A stretch of DNA of 64,000 bases from Sphingomonas sp. Leaf357 (GTDB lineage: Bacteria; Pseudomonadota; Alphaproteobacteria; Sphingomonadales; Sphingomonadaceae). A program made the position numbers and the translations under genes. Positions 41,422 through 51,008 of this stretch are shown here, piece by piece; the first letter of the stretch is position 1, and every line of letters begins with the position of its first letter. The stretch lies in contig NZ_LMPM01000001.1 in the NCBI RefSeq assembly GCF_001423845.1, positions 2,282,153-2,346,152 on the forward strand, in the 5' to 3' direction. The notes below the pieces were generated by a model. The model saw only the letters and a list, made by a program, of their open reading frames with translations. It was not told the origin of the DNA and made no database searches.

Positions 41422-43928
41422 CGGCGGAACTCCCGGGCGAGGGCGCGAACTTCGGCGGCCGAACCGCACGACAAGGCGTCGTGCGCGAGCGCTCGGCAGT
41501 CCGGCAGCGTCAGCGTCGCGACCAGCGCCTTGATCTCCGGCACCAGCGCGGGCGCGCTCGACACCTCGGTGACGCCGAGGCCGATCAGGATCGGCACCGC
41601 GAGCGGATCGGAGGCAAGGCCGCCACACACGCCGGTCCAGCGCCCGTTGGCCGCGGCCCCGTCGCAGGTCTGGCCGATCAGGGCGAGCACCGCCGGGTGC
41701 AGCCCATCGAGCGAAGCCGCGACGGCGGGATTGCCGCGATCCATCGCCAGCACATATTGCGTCAGATCGTTGGTGCCGATCGACAGGAAATCGGCCTCCC
41801 GCGCGAGCAGATGCGCGGTAACGGCGGCGGCAGGCGTCTCGACCATGATGCCGAGCGAGACGGGATCCCGATGCCCGGTCGCTTCGATCGCGCGGTCGAG
41901 CGCGGCGCGGACGGCGCGCAATTCGGCGAGGCTGGCAACCATCGGCACCATGACGCGGCATTGCCCGGCGGGGCGGACCGCGAGGATCGCCCGCAACTGC
42001 GCATCCAGCATGTCGGGAAAAGCGAGGCCGACGCGAATGCCGCGCAGGCCGAGCGCGGGATTGTCCTCGGCCGCGATCGGCAGATAGGGTGCGGGCTTGT
42101 CGCCGCCGATGTCGAGCAGACGGACGATCAGCGGACGTCCCGCGAGCGTATCGGCGATGCGCTGATACTCGGCGGTCTGCTCGGCGACATCCGGCGCGGA
42201 CTCGCGTTCGAGGAACAGGAATTCGGTGCGCAGCAGCCCGCAGCCCTCGGCCCCGTTGCGGATGGCGATGTCGGCATCGTCGGCCGATCCGAGATTGGCG
42301 AACGCCTCGATCCGCACGCCGTCCTGCGTACGACATTCGCGGCCGGCATCGGCAAGCGCGGCGGTGCGGCGGTCGCGCTGTGCGGCGATCGCGGTCTGCG
42401 CGGTGGCAAGCGATGCGGCATCCGGCGCGACGTGCAACACGCCCGCGCCGGCATCGAGGATCAATGGCGTGCCGGCGGCGATCCGCGCCAGCGCCGAGCC
42501 GACCGCGACCAGCGCGGGCAGGCCCATCGTCGCTGCAAGGATTGCGACGTGTGAGGTCGGTCCGCCGCGTTCGACGCAGAAACCGACGATCGTCGTGGTG
42601 TCCAGCCCGAGCAGATGCGACGGCAACAGGTCGTCAGCGAGCAGGATCGTGCCGTGCGGAAAGGCGATCCGCTCGTCGGGATCTTCGCCGGCCAGCGTGC
42701 GCAACACCTGACGTTCGAGATCGAGCAGGTCGTCGGCGCGCTCGGCCATCCGGGCATTGCCGGTCGCGCGGAGCGCATCGGCCTGGGCGCGGGTCGCGCT
42801 GCGCCAGGCGAACCCTGCGCTGTCGCCCCGTGCGATCGCGGCATCGGCGGCGTCCGTCAGCGCCGGGTCCGTCAGCAGGGCGGCGTGCGCCTCGCGGATC
42901 GCGCCTTCGGCTTCCGTCGCATCGGTCGAACGGAATGCGACGCGGCTGAACACCGCGGCAAGGGCGACGTCGAGCGCGCGGCGTTCCGCTTCGACCCCGT
43001 TACCGGCCTGCGCGACCGCGATCTCGGCGAGGCGGAAGAGACCGGCCTCCCCGATCGCGATGCCGGGCGATGCGGTGACCCCTCGCAGGCGGCCGTCGGC
43101 GGGCAGGGTGGTGGTCGCCGGAATGACCAGCGGGAGAGCAGGCGCGCTTGCCGCAGGCGAATCCGCGCCTTCGCCCATCCCTCCGAGGATCAGATCGGCG
43201 ACGGCGGCGAGCGCCTCGGCAGCATCCGGGCCGGTCGCTTCGATCGTCACGTCGTCGCCCAACCGCACGCCCAGCGCCATCAGTGCCACGGGGCTGCGCA
43301 CGCTGGCGATGCGATCGTCCTTCGCGATGCTGACCTCTGATACGAATGCGCGCGCCGCCGCGCCGATCCGCGCCGCCGGGCGCGCATGGATGCCGTGGGC
43401 CAGGGGCACAACGATCGTCCGCCGCACGCCGTCGCCCGCGACGATCGCCGCATCCGCCGCGCGCTCGTCGCGCCGGACGAGTGTCATCAGTGTGTCGCCG
43501 ATCGCGACCAGCCGATCGATCTCGTGGCCCTGAATCGTGAAGCGGTCGGAATTGGTGACGATCACGGGCGTGATCACGGCGGGTGTCTCGCACACCAACA
43601 GGTCCAGGTCGAAACGGATCAGCGGATCCCCGCGATCCACGCTCGCGCCCTCTTCGACCAAAGGCGTGAAGCCACGCCCGCCGAGCGCCACGGTGTCCAG
43701 CCCGATATGCATCAGGATCTCGGCCCCCTCCGGACTGCGCAGCGTGATCGCATGGCCGCTCGCATGGACGCTGAGCACGACCCCGTCGCAGGGCGCGTGC
43801 AGGCAGTCGCCGGTGGGATCGATCGCGACGCCGTCGCCCATCATCCGTTCGGCGAAAACGGCATCGGGCACCGTATCGAGCGACGTCGCCCAGCCCTGCA
43901 TCGGCGACGTCAGGAGGATAGCCGCCAT
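41418..43928 (-). CDS. Fused PTS phosphotransferase: EIIA(Glc-type)-HPr-EI, 836 aa
   Basis: Carries the whole soluble PTS relay in one chain. Residues ~1-150 are a Crr-like EIIA with the active-site motif ILMHIGLDTVALGG. Residues ~165-250 are HPr with VVPLAHGIHARPAARIGAA (phospho-His). From ~280 it is enzyme I: SPGIAIGEA, phospho-His in ERGGPTSHVAILAATMGLPA, GCGLLRTEFLFLERE, VETPAAAVTAHLLAREADFL, LSIGTNDLTQYVLAMDR and the catalytic CGGLASDP. It accepts phosphate from PEP and passes it to the NagE IIB domain. Similar fusions occur in GlcNAc loci of Xanthomonas and Caulobacter relatives. It starts 3 bp after the nagA stop. Confidence 0.93.
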   Translation of the reverse strand: MAAILLTSPMQGWATSLDTVPDAVFAERMMGDGVAIDPTGDCLHAPCDGVVLSVHASGHAITLRSPEGAEILMHIGLDTVALGGRGFTPLVEEGASVDRGDPLIRFDLDLLVCETPAVITPVIVTNSDRFTIQGHEIDRLVAIGDTLMTLVRRDERAADAAIVAGDGVRRTIVVPLAHGIHARPAARIGAAARAFVSEVSIAKDDRIASVRSPVALMALGVRLGDDVTIEATGPDAAEALAAVADLILGGMGEGADSPAASAPALPLVIPATTTLPADGRLRGVTASPGIAIGEAGLFRLAEIAVAQAGNGVEAERRALDVALAAVFSRVAFRSTDATEAEGAIREAHAALLTDPALTDAADAAIARGDSAGFAWRSATRAQADALRATGNARMAERADDLLDLERQVLRTLAGEDPDERIAFPHGTILLADDLLPSHLLGLDTTTIVGFCVERGGPTSHVAILAATMGLPALVAVGSALARIAAGTPLILDAGAGVLHVAPDAASLATAQTAIAAQRDRRTAALADAGRECRTQDGVRIEAFANLGSADDADIAIRNGAEGCGLLRTEFLFLERESAPDVAEQTAEYQRIADTLAGRPLIVRLLDIGGDKPAPYLPIAAEDNPALGLRGIRVGLAFPDMLDAQLRAILAVRPAGQCRVMVPMVASLAELRAVRAALDRAIEATGHRDPVSLGIMVETPAAAVTAHLLAREADFLSIGTNDLTQYVLAMDRGNPAVAASLDGLHPAVLALIGQTCDGAAANGRWTGVCGGLASDPLAVPILIGLGVTEVSSAPALVPEIKALVATLTLPDCRALAHDALSCGSAAEVRALAREFRR

Positions 43929-43931
43929 GCC

Positions 43932-45077
43932 TCAGACCCCGTCGCTGATCTTGACGCCGCCGATCCAAGTACCGACGGGTGCAAGATCGCGGCTGAGGCG
44001 CACCCAGTCGGCGCGCAGTCCGGGCGCGAGCGCGCCGCGTTCGTGCGACAGGCCGAGAAACGCGGCCGGGTTGGTCGATGCCATCGCCACGGCGGTCGCG
44101 ACGCCAGCGCCGGTGCGCTGTACGAGATTCCGCACCGCCCCCGCCATATCGAGATCGGAGCCGGCGAGGGTGCCGTCCTCACCCACGCATTTGCCGTCCG
44201 AGACTTGGATCAGTCGGCCCTGCAGCCAGAAATCCTTCTCGACCGCGCCGACCGAGGGCATGGCGTCGCTGACCAGCATCAATCGGTCGTGCGGTCGCGC
44301 GTTGAGCGCCAAGCGCAGCGCCGCATCGTGCACGTGCAGCCCGTCGGCGATCAGACCGCAATAGACTTGCCGATCGTCGAGCGTCGCGCCGACCACGCCG
44401 GGCGCGCGGTGGAGCAAAGGCGACATGGCGTTGAACAGATGCGTGATGCCGGTCATCCCCGCCGCGATCGCCGCAACGGTCGTCTCGTAATCGGCATCGG
44501 TATGCCCCGCGCTGACGATCACGCCGGCCGCGACCAGTCGCGCGATCGTCGCGGGATCGGTCAGTTCGGGCGCGAGCGTCACCATCACCCGGCCGCTGCG
44601 CGGGCGCGTCAGCAGCGCGATCATGGCCTCGTCCAGGCGACGGAATTTCGCAGGGTCGTGGATGCCCTTGCGCGCCAAATTGATCCAGGGGCCCTCGATA
44701 TGCGCACCGATCACGCCGGGCACGGCCGCCACGATCGCCGCATCCATCGCGTCCAGCGTCGCCGCGATCACGTCCGGCGTATCGCTGATCAGCGTCGGCA
44801 TGAGGGCGGTCGTGCCATAGGTCGCGTGCGCCGCGCCGATCGCGGCGATCCCCGCGACGGTCGGCGCATCGTTGAGCAGCACGCCGCCGCCGCCATTCAC
44901 CTGCGTGTCGACGAAGCCCGGCACCAGCCAGCCGCCGTCCAGATCGATCGCGTCGCCATTGAAGCCCGCCAAGGGTGCGATGGCTGCGATCCGGTCATCC
45001 TCGAGCGTGATCGTCGCGCCGTCCAACGCGCCATCGGCGGTCAGAACGGTGCCGTTCGAAAATCGCATCATGCTCAT
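43932..45077 (-). CDS. nagA: N-acetylglucosamine-6-phosphate deacetylase, 381 aa
   Basis: Hydrolyses GlcNAc-6-P to glucosamine-6-P and acetate. Amidohydrolase fold with metal and substrate motifs: LVPGFVDTQVNGGGG, GAHIEGPWINLARKGIHDP (Glu ligand), VSAGHTDADYETT and GITHLFNAMSPLLHR (His ligands), and the catalytic Asp in LMLVSDAMPSVG. Start at 45077 overlaps the upstream SIS gene stop (ATGA). Length is normal. Confidence 0.94.
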   Translation of the reverse strand: MSMMRFSNGTVLTADGALDGATITLEDDRIAAIAPLAGFNGDAIDLDGGWLVPGFVDTQVNGGGGVLLNDAPTVAGIAAIGAAHATYGTTALMPTLISDTPDVIAATLDAMDAAIVAAVPGVIGAHIEGPWINLARKGIHDPAKFRRLDEAMIALLTRPRSGRVMVTLAPELTDPATIARLVAAGVIVSAGHTDADYETTVAAIAAGMTGITHLFNAMSPLLHRAPGVVGATLDDRQVYCGLIADGLHVHDAALRLALNARPHDRLMLVSDAMPSVGAVEKDFWLQGRLIQVSDGKCVGEDGTLAGSDLDMAGAVRNLVQRTGAGVATAVAMASTNPAAFLGLSHERGALAPGLRADWVRLSRDLAPVGTWIGGVKISDGV

Positions 45078-46147
45078 ACCGTTCTGGTCACCTTGCTGAG
45101 ATGGAGCGGCGCATCGGGATCGAGCCCGCGCCGCAGCGACAGCCGGTTGGCCATGCGATAGAAACTCTGGATCATCAGGATCGGTTCGATCGCGGGATGC
45201 CCGGCGAGCGCGACGGGCGCATGGTCGCATCCCGCGCTGGCATCGGCCAGGCAGACGACCGCGCCGCGACCCGCGAATTCGCTGGCGGCGGTGCGCACGC
45301 CGTCGCCCGCCATGTCGGACGTGGCGAACGCGATCACCGGAAAGCCCTCGCCGACGATCGCCATCGGTCCGTGGCGGACCTCGGCGGCGCTGAACGCCTC
45401 GGCATGCAGCGCGCACGTTTCCTTCAGCTTGAGCGCGGCTTCCTGCGCTATGCCATAGCCATAGCCGCGACCGATCACGAACAGGTTGGTCGCGTACGTC
45501 AGCGCATCGACCATGACGGACCAGTCGAGCGCGAACGCTTCGGTCAGGCCATCGGGCAACATGGCGAGGCCGTCGCGCAGATCCGTATCGTCGGCCCATT
45601 CCGCGGCCAACGCGGCGAAGGCGGCGAGCGCGCAGATGTAGGATTTGGTAGCCGCGACAGAGCGTTCCGGCCCGGCCTTCAGCGCAATCATCACGTCGGC
45701 ATTCTTGGCGAGCGGCGACGTCTCGTCATTGACCAACGCGATGACATAGGCGCCGGCGGTACGATAGGCCTCGACCGTGGCGAGCAGATCGGGGCTGCGG
45801 CCGCTCTGCGATACCGCGATGACGATCGCCGCGCCCGGTGCCATCGGTGCGGCGTAGACCGACGATACAGACGGCGCGGCGGACGCGACCGGCACGCCGA
45901 CCAGGGTCTCGATCAGATATTTGCCATAGGTCGCGGCGTGGTCGGACGATCCACGCGCGCAGGTGACGACCACGGCGGGCGGCATGCCCCGCAGCCGGGC
46001 ACCGAGCGTCACGAACGCATCGCGATTGGCGGCGAGCATCCGTGCGACCGCCGCGCTCGCCTCGGCCGCCTCGCAGTGCATCAGCGTAGCGGGGGGGCTT
46101 TGGTCGTCGGACGCGGCATGGCCCGGATGGTCGGTCGTCTCGATCAC
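45074..46147 (-). CDS. SIS-domain glucosamine-6-phosphate deaminase (NagB-II type), 357 aa
   Basis: Two sugar-isomerase (SIS) domains without the glutaminase part of GlmS. Signatures: VTCARGSSDHAATYGKYLIE, VIAVSQSGRSPDLLATVEAY, GPERSVAATKSYICALAAFA and IGRGYGYGIAQEAALKLKET, and the ending HLSKVTRTV typical of the NagB-II group, which converts glucosamine-6-P to fructose-6-P plus ammonia. Start is taken as GTG at 46147, with a GGGGGG ribosome site. It lies between the GntR regulator and nagA. Confidence 0.88.
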   Translation of the reverse strand: MIETTDHPGHAASDDQSPPATLMHCEAAEASAAVARMLAANRDAFVTLGARLRGMPPAVVVTCARGSSDHAATYGKYLIETLVGVPVASAAPSVSSVYAAPMAPGAAIVIAVSQSGRSPDLLATVEAYRTAGAYVIALVNDETSPLAKNADVMIALKAGPERSVAATKSYICALAAFAALAAEWADDTDLRDGLAMLPDGLTEAFALDWSVMVDALTYATNLFVIGRGYGYGIAQEAALKLKETCALHAEAFSAAEVRHGPMAIVGEGFPVIAFATSDMAGDGVRTAASEFAGRGAVVCLADASAGCDHAPVALAGHPAIEPILMIQSFYRMANRLSLRRGLDPDAPLHLSKVTRTV

Positions 46148-46182
46148 TATAAGCCCCCCGGCCGACGCATCGCGCGCCGGCG

Positions 46183-46920
46183 TCAGATATCGTTGAGTTC
46201 GGCGACGAGGTCGTAGGCGTCGCCACGGTAATAGGATTGCGTGAATTCGGCCGCGCGCCCGTCCCGCAGGAAGCCGCGGCGTTCGATGAACAGCCCGGCA
46301 TGGCCAGGATCGACGCCGAGCATCCGCGCATGTTCGGGGCTGAAATGCACCGCGCGCAAGCGTTGCAGCGCGCGCACCGGGCGATTGCCCGCCGCATCGA
46401 GCGCGGCGTAGAGCGAATCTTCCACCGCATCCACGGCCGGCAGGCAATATCCGGCGATCGTCGAATATTCGAGCGCCATCGGCATGTCGTCGGCATAGCG
46501 GATACGCTGGAAGCGATAGACCATCGAGCCGGGCGACAGGCCGAGCGACAGCGATTCCTCGGGCGTCACGAGCCCGGAGGTGCGGCTGACCCATTCGCTG
46601 GTCGGGGTGCGGCCGCGCGACACCATGTCCTCGGAGAATGACGACAGCTTGGAGAAGCTCTTCTCGACGCGCGTCGCGACGAACGTGCCCGCGCCGCGCC
46701 GCCGCGTCAGCAGGCCTTCCTCGACCAGCCCGCCGATCGCCTTGCGCACGGTGATGCGCGAGACGGCATATTCGACCGCGAGGTCTCGCTCGGCGGGGAT
46801 CGCATCGTCCTTGGCCAGCACGTTGCGGTTGATCGCGTCGCGGATCAATTGCTGCAACTGGACATAGAGCGGCGCGGGATTGTCGGTGCGGAACTGACCG
46901 ATGCTGGCGGAGAAGGTCAT
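46183..46920 (-). CDS. GntR/HutC-family regulator of GlcNAc catabolism, 245 aa
   Basis: Winged HTH in the first ~75 residues (APLYVQLQQLIRDAINRNVL, then AVEYAVSRITVRKAIGGLVE) and a UTRA effector domain after it (LSLGLSPGSMVYRFQRIRYA, VEDSLYAALDAAG). Regulators of this type (NagR/DasR) bind GlcNAc-6-P or GlcN-6-P and repress nag genes. The start at 46920 is chosen over an upstream extension because it gives the normal N-terminus. ACTGGT half-sites at 47850-47877 are its likely operators. Confidence 0.9.
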   Translation of the reverse strand: MTFSASIGQFRTDNPAPLYVQLQQLIRDAINRNVLAKDDAIPAERDLAVEYAVSRITVRKAIGGLVEEGLLTRRRGAGTFVATRVEKSFSKLSSFSEDMVSRGRTPTSEWVSRTSGLVTPEESLSLGLSPGSMVYRFQRIRYADDMPMALEYSTIAGYCLPAVDAVEDSLYAALDAAGNRPVRALQRLRAVHFSPEHARMLGVDPGHAGLFIERRGFLRDGRAAEFTQSYYRGDAYDLVAELNDI

Positions 46921-46989
46921 AGTGGTACTTTCGATGATGCCGGACAGCCGATTTGAGGGTAGCCATCCGGACAACGGTTCACGGATACG

Positions 46990-47769
46990 TCATGGATTGG
47001 TATTATTCAAGCGTTGCATATGGAAACTGTCCAGCCGAGATCGCAGCGCTCGCACGCGTGCGACATCGGTGTAACGGCGGGCGCCATCGGCAAAGCCGAA
47101 GCGGCGTTGGCGCATGTCGGCGTCGGTCGGCTCGGTGGTCGAAATTGCGCTGCACGAGGCGTGGATCTCACCGATTCCGGTTTCGAGGATCGCGCCGACA
47201 TTGCTTGCATCGATTCCGCTGCCGGCGAGGATGGCGATCCGCCCCGCGGCCTGGCGGTGCAGCCGGGTCAGCATCGGCAGCGCATCGATCGCGCGCGGTT
47301 CGCCGCCGGAGGTCAGGACGCGCTCGAACCCGAGCGCAACGGCGGTCTCGAGCGCTGCCGGTAGGTCGTCGCACATATCGAACGCACGATGAAGCGTCAG
47401 GGAAATACGATGGCCGCGTGCGTGGCCTTGCGCGCCGACGTGCGCGGTGAGCTCTGCCAGCAAACGCCTATCGAGCGCTCCGCCGCGTGTCGCGCCGATC
47501 ACGACGCCGGCAAGTCCGGCCTGCGCGGCGGCGTCAATATCGGCCGCCAGCATCGCCGCTTCGCGCGCATTATATTCGAAACCGCCCTCGCGCGGCCGAA
47601 CCAGCATGTGGACGGGGATCGGCGCGGTCGCCGCGACGGCGATCAGGGACGGTGGCGGCGTAAGCCCGCCGACCGATAGAGCGCAGCACAGTTCGATGCG
47701 ATCCGCCCCGCCCGCGACCGCAGCGTCCAGCCCGGCCGCGTCGCCCACGCAGACTTCCAGAAGGGTCAT
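46990..47769 (-). CDS. cutC: CutC-family TIM-barrel protein, 259 aa
   Basis: Member of PF03932 (MTLLEVCVGDAAGLDAAVAG, GADRIELCCALSVGGLTPPP, VHMLVRPREGGFEYNARE, RAFDMCDD, VLTSGGEPRAID). The name comes from an old copper-tolerance phenotype in E. coli, but no enzyme reaction is firmly known. Here it is the first gene of the GlcNAc operon and is divergent from the glycan receptor, which points to a sugar-related job rather than copper. Length and motifs are normal. Confidence 0.9.
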   Translation of the reverse strand: MTLLEVCVGDAAGLDAAVAGGADRIELCCALSVGGLTPPPSLIAVAATAPIPVHMLVRPREGGFEYNAREAAMLAADIDAAAQAGLAGVVIGATRGGALDRRLLAELTAHVGAQGHARGHRISLTLHRAFDMCDDLPAALETAVALGFERVLTSGGEPRAIDALPMLTRLHRQAAGRIAILAGSGIDASNVGAILETGIGEIHASCSAISTTEPTDADMRQRRFGFADGARRYTDVARVRALRSRLDSFHMQRLNNTNP

Positions 47770-48172
47770 CGCCTCGCCGCGTGACGGCTAGCGAAGGGAC
47801 CGGTGCGAATCACCGTCTGGCAGCAGGCGGTGTCGAAAGATGCTGTCATGAACTGGTCCTATCTTGAACTGGTTCTAACATGGATCGTGCTTATTGCGAC
47901 ACATTCGCCACCAAGACAGCATTTTCCGCCCCGACCGGTCCAGGCTTAAATCATTGATAACCGGTGACAGTATGGGAATTGATAGGATATCTTGCCGCAA
48001 GTCATGAAAATGTAATTTCGCGATAGCGCGCAATGCTCGGATTGGTTATAGATTGCTCACCTCAACGCGCGACATAAGGTACCAAAAAGATACCGCGTGC
48101 GATCGGGGCTCGGACGATGCAGCCGTCCTGCATCGGGGCGACGCGGAAGCGTCGATTGGAAGGGGCTGGGCA
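47770..48172. promoter_or_regulatory. Divergent control region between the nag arm and the glycosidase arm
   Basis: About 400 bp without genes between cutC (minus) and the TonB receptor (plus). It holds the tandem ACTGGT operator-like repeats and an AT-rich part (47940-48060) suitable for promoters. Both arms can be controlled from here by the GntR regulator. Confidence 0.6.
47850..47877 (+). promoter_or_regulatory. Tandem GAACTGGTYCTA repeats (NagR/DasR-like operator)
   Basis: GAACTGGTCCTA at 47850 and GAACTGGTTCTA at 47866, 16-bp period. Each matches the left half of the GntR/HutC GlcNAc operator type ACTGGTCTAGACCAGT. The tandem, not inverted, arrangement is unusual, and the regulator's gene is 1 kb away. 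Confidence 0.6.
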
Positions 48173-50914
48173 ATGACGTTTCGCAATCAGATTCTACTCG
48201 CATCGAGTGCCACAATGGTCTGCGCTGCGGCCGTTCCCGCCGCAGCGCAGACCGCGCCGGCGCAACCGAATGAAGACACCGAAGTCGTCGTCACCGGTAT
48301 CCGCCGCAGTCTTCAGGATTCCATCGCGACCAAGCGCCGCGCCGACTCCATCGTCGAAGTGATCAGCGCCGAAGCGGTCGGCAAGCTGCCCGATACCAAC
48401 ATCGCGGAGTCGCTGGCGCGACTGCCCGGCGTCACGGTCGATCATCAGTTCGGCGAGGGCGAGCAGCTGTCGATCGCGGGGGTCGAGCCGGCACTCAATC
48501 GCCTGACGATCGACGGCCATTCGGTCGCGTCGGCCGATTGGGGCGGCAACCCGTCGGACCGTTCGAGCCGGTCGTTCAACTATTCGCTGCTGTCGCCGAC
48601 GATCATCAGCCAGGCGATCGTCTACAAGACGCCCGAGGCGCGGATGCAGGAGGGCGCGATCGGCGCGACCGTCGACATCGTCACGCGCAAGCCGCTCGAT
48701 CTCGAAGCGAACACGATCTCCGCCAATGCCGGCGGGCAGTATAACGACCGCTCCGATCGTGGCAGCTTCCGGGGATCGGCGCTCTACAGCTGGCGCAACG
48801 ACGATGAGACGTTCGGTGTGCTGGGCGCAGTCAGCTACGACCGCGAGCAATTGGCGCGTGCCGGCGTCGCGGTCTATTGGTATCGCACCGGCGCAGCCTT
48901 GCTGGAGACGGCGCCGACCACCGCGACCGTCAACGGCACGGCGATCAGCGCACTTTCCGCTGCCGACCGCGCCGCCTTCAGCAACGCGCGCTATGCCTCG
49001 TTCCTGGCGCACGAATATTTCCGGCAGGAGCGCAAGCGGTTAGGCTTCAGCGGCGCGCTCCAGTTCAAGCCGGCGGACAACCTCTCGCTTGTCGCGAGCG
49101 CCCTGGTCATCCGCGGCAATTACGACAACGTTTCGAGTTCGGAATACACCTATGGGTATGAAGGGTCGCGAATGACCGCGGCGACCTTCACACCCGCCAG
49201 TGGTGCCAGCCCCGGCATCGTGACCTCGGCGACGTTCACCGGGCTGCCTGCCGGCTCGACCGGCGCGACCGGCCAACTCGACACCAATTACCGCCGCACG
49301 CGCATCAAGAACGATACCTATTCGCTGCTGTTCGATTGGAAGCCCGGCGGCTGGAGCGTCACCGGCAACGCCGGCTACACCCGTGCATCGGGCGGCAAGG
49401 ATCCGGAATATCTGCTCGATTTCCGCACCCAGCAAGGCTTCACGGCCGGTGCCAACGGCCGCGACACGGTGGTGAACTGGGATTCTCCCGCCAGCGATGC
49501 GTCCAAATGGCTGAGCAACTTCACCGCGTATGGCGGCGAGAACCTCAGCGCCGGCGATCAGGCGGCCAATGGCGGCCAGAATTTCTTCGGGCGTCAGATC
49601 GGCGGCATCCCCACCCAATCGGGTTTCACGCTGGACAAGGAAGTCTTCGGCGAGGTGAATGCCAAGCGCGAGGTCAATTGGGGGCCCGTCGTCAGCCTGT
49701 TGTTCGGCGGCCGTTTCTCCCAGCACGAGAACAGCAACACGACCTACAGCAACGCGATCTTCACCAACCAGAACTTCACCTTGGCGGATCTCAACCCCTA
49801 CGTCTTCGGGACCGATGTCTATAGCGGCCTGGGCACGTCGGGCAACGGCACGCCCTATGCGACTCTGACCGCCGACACCATCATCGCGGCCTTGCAGAAA
49901 TACGGCACGGTCAGCGTCTCTCGCGGCCTTGCCTATAGTGAATATTGGCTGGTCAAGGAGCGCATCGCGGCGGGCTATGTCCAGGCGAATTTCGAACTCG
50001 GCAAATTTCGCGGCAATATCGGTGGTCGCTACATCAACACGCGCGCGCAATCGAATTTCTACTCGTCGATCGGTGGCGTCTTCTATCCGACCCGCGTCAC
50101 CAACGACGACAACCGGTTCCTGCCGGCGGCAAACCTGATCTTCCAGGCCGGCGACGATGTCGTCATCCGTGGCTCGGTCGCCAAGGTGATCGCCCGCGCG
50201 CGCTACAGCGATCTTGCCGGTACGCTGACGGTCGATGACGCCAGTCGCTCGGGGACCGCGGGCAATCCGAACCTGAAGCCTTATGCCGCGACGAATTTCG
50301 GTATCTCGACCGAATGGTATTTCGCGCCGGGCAGCCTGTTGTCCGCCGAAGTCTTCTACCGCGACATATCAAACTATATCAGCAACAGCGTCGACAACGG
50401 GCCGGATGGGCAGGGCGTGCCGCTGACCAACCTTCAGACCGGGCAGACGCTGAGGTACGCGATCACCCGCCCGGAAAATGGCGGCAAGGCGAGCGTCACC
50501 GGGTTCTCGATCTCGGGCAATGCCAACCTGATCTGGGGCTTCGGCATCATGGGCAACTATACCTACGCCGATGCCGATACCGGCTTCGCCACCGGCCTGC
50601 CATTCCTGTCGCGCAACACGATCACGATCCAGCCTTATTACGAGCGAGGCCCGTTCCAGGCGCGGGTCAGCTACAACCGCCGCTCGAAATATTTCTACCG
50701 CTTCGGCCGGCAGCAGTCGCAGGACTATACCGACGCCTATCGTCAACTCGATGCGCAGGTCTCGTACAGCATCACGCGAGATCTGTCGGTGACGGCGAGC
50801 GCGAGCAATCTGCTCGATGAAACCTATTACCAGTACAGCTCGACGCCGGATGCGCCGACATCGATCTACAAGAACGGTCGCGTGTTCAAGCTGAGCGCGA
50901 CGGCCAAGATGTGA
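48173..50914 (+). CDS. TonB-dependent receptor, Xanthomonas/Caulobacter carbohydrate type, 913 aa
   Basis: Outer-membrane importer for glycans. Signal peptide to about AAVPAAAQ. Characteristic opening EVVVTGIRRSLQDSIATKRR, then IVEVISAEAVGKLPDTNIAE and SLARLPGVTVD is the TIGR01782 signature of receptors linked to sugar utilisation. It ends in a C-terminal aromatic strand (YKNGRVFKLSATAKM). The start at 48173 has AAGGGG upstream; an in-frame extension to 48053 lacks signal-peptide features. It heads a run of glycosidase genes and is the presumed importer of their substrate. Confidence 0.93.
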   Translation: MTFRNQILLASSATMVCAAAVPAAAQTAPAQPNEDTEVVVTGIRRSLQDSIATKRRADSIVEVISAEAVGKLPDTNIAESLARLPGVTVDHQFGEGEQLSIAGVEPALNRLTIDGHSVASADWGGNPSDRSSRSFNYSLLSPTIISQAIVYKTPEARMQEGAIGATVDIVTRKPLDLEANTISANAGGQYNDRSDRGSFRGSALYSWRNDDETFGVLGAVSYDREQLARAGVAVYWYRTGAALLETAPTTATVNGTAISALSAADRAAFSNARYASFLAHEYFRQERKRLGFSGALQFKPADNLSLVASALVIRGNYDNVSSSEYTYGYEGSRMTAATFTPASGASPGIVTSATFTGLPAGSTGATGQLDTNYRRTRIKNDTYSLLFDWKPGGWSVTGNAGYTRASGGKDPEYLLDFRTQQGFTAGANGRDTVVNWDSPASDASKWLSNFTAYGGENLSAGDQAANGGQNFFGRQIGGIPTQSGFTLDKEVFGEVNAKREVNWGPVVSLLFGGRFSQHENSNTTYSNAIFTNQNFTLADLNPYVFGTDVYSGLGTSGNGTPYATLTADTIIAALQKYGTVSVSRGLAYSEYWLVKERIAAGYVQANFELGKFRGNIGGRYINTRAQSNFYSSIGGVFYPTRVTNDDNRFLPAANLIFQAGDDVVIRGSVAKVIARARYSDLAGTLTVDDASRSGTAGNPNLKPYAATNFGISTEWYFAPGSLLSAEVFYRDISNYISNSVDNGPDGQGVPLTNLQTGQTLRYAITRPENGGKASVTGFSISGNANLIWGFGIMGNYTYADADTGFATGLPFLSRNTITIQPYYERGPFQARVSYNRRSKYFYRFGRQQSQDYTDAYRQLDAQVSYSITRDLSVTASASNLLDETYYQYSSTPDAPTSIYKNGRVFKLSATAKM

Positions 50915-51008
50915 TTCGGTACGTCGCCGTGTTCTCCGGGGCGCGGCGGCGCTATCGATCGTGGGCATGCAATGCTGTTGAAACGACGATGGAGCATCGC
51001 AACCCGGC

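Noticed and set aside
48053..48172. Longer N-terminus for the carbohydrate TonB receptor
   Set aside because: The extension lacks a signal peptide; the ATG at 48173 has a good ribosome site and starts a normal signal sequence.
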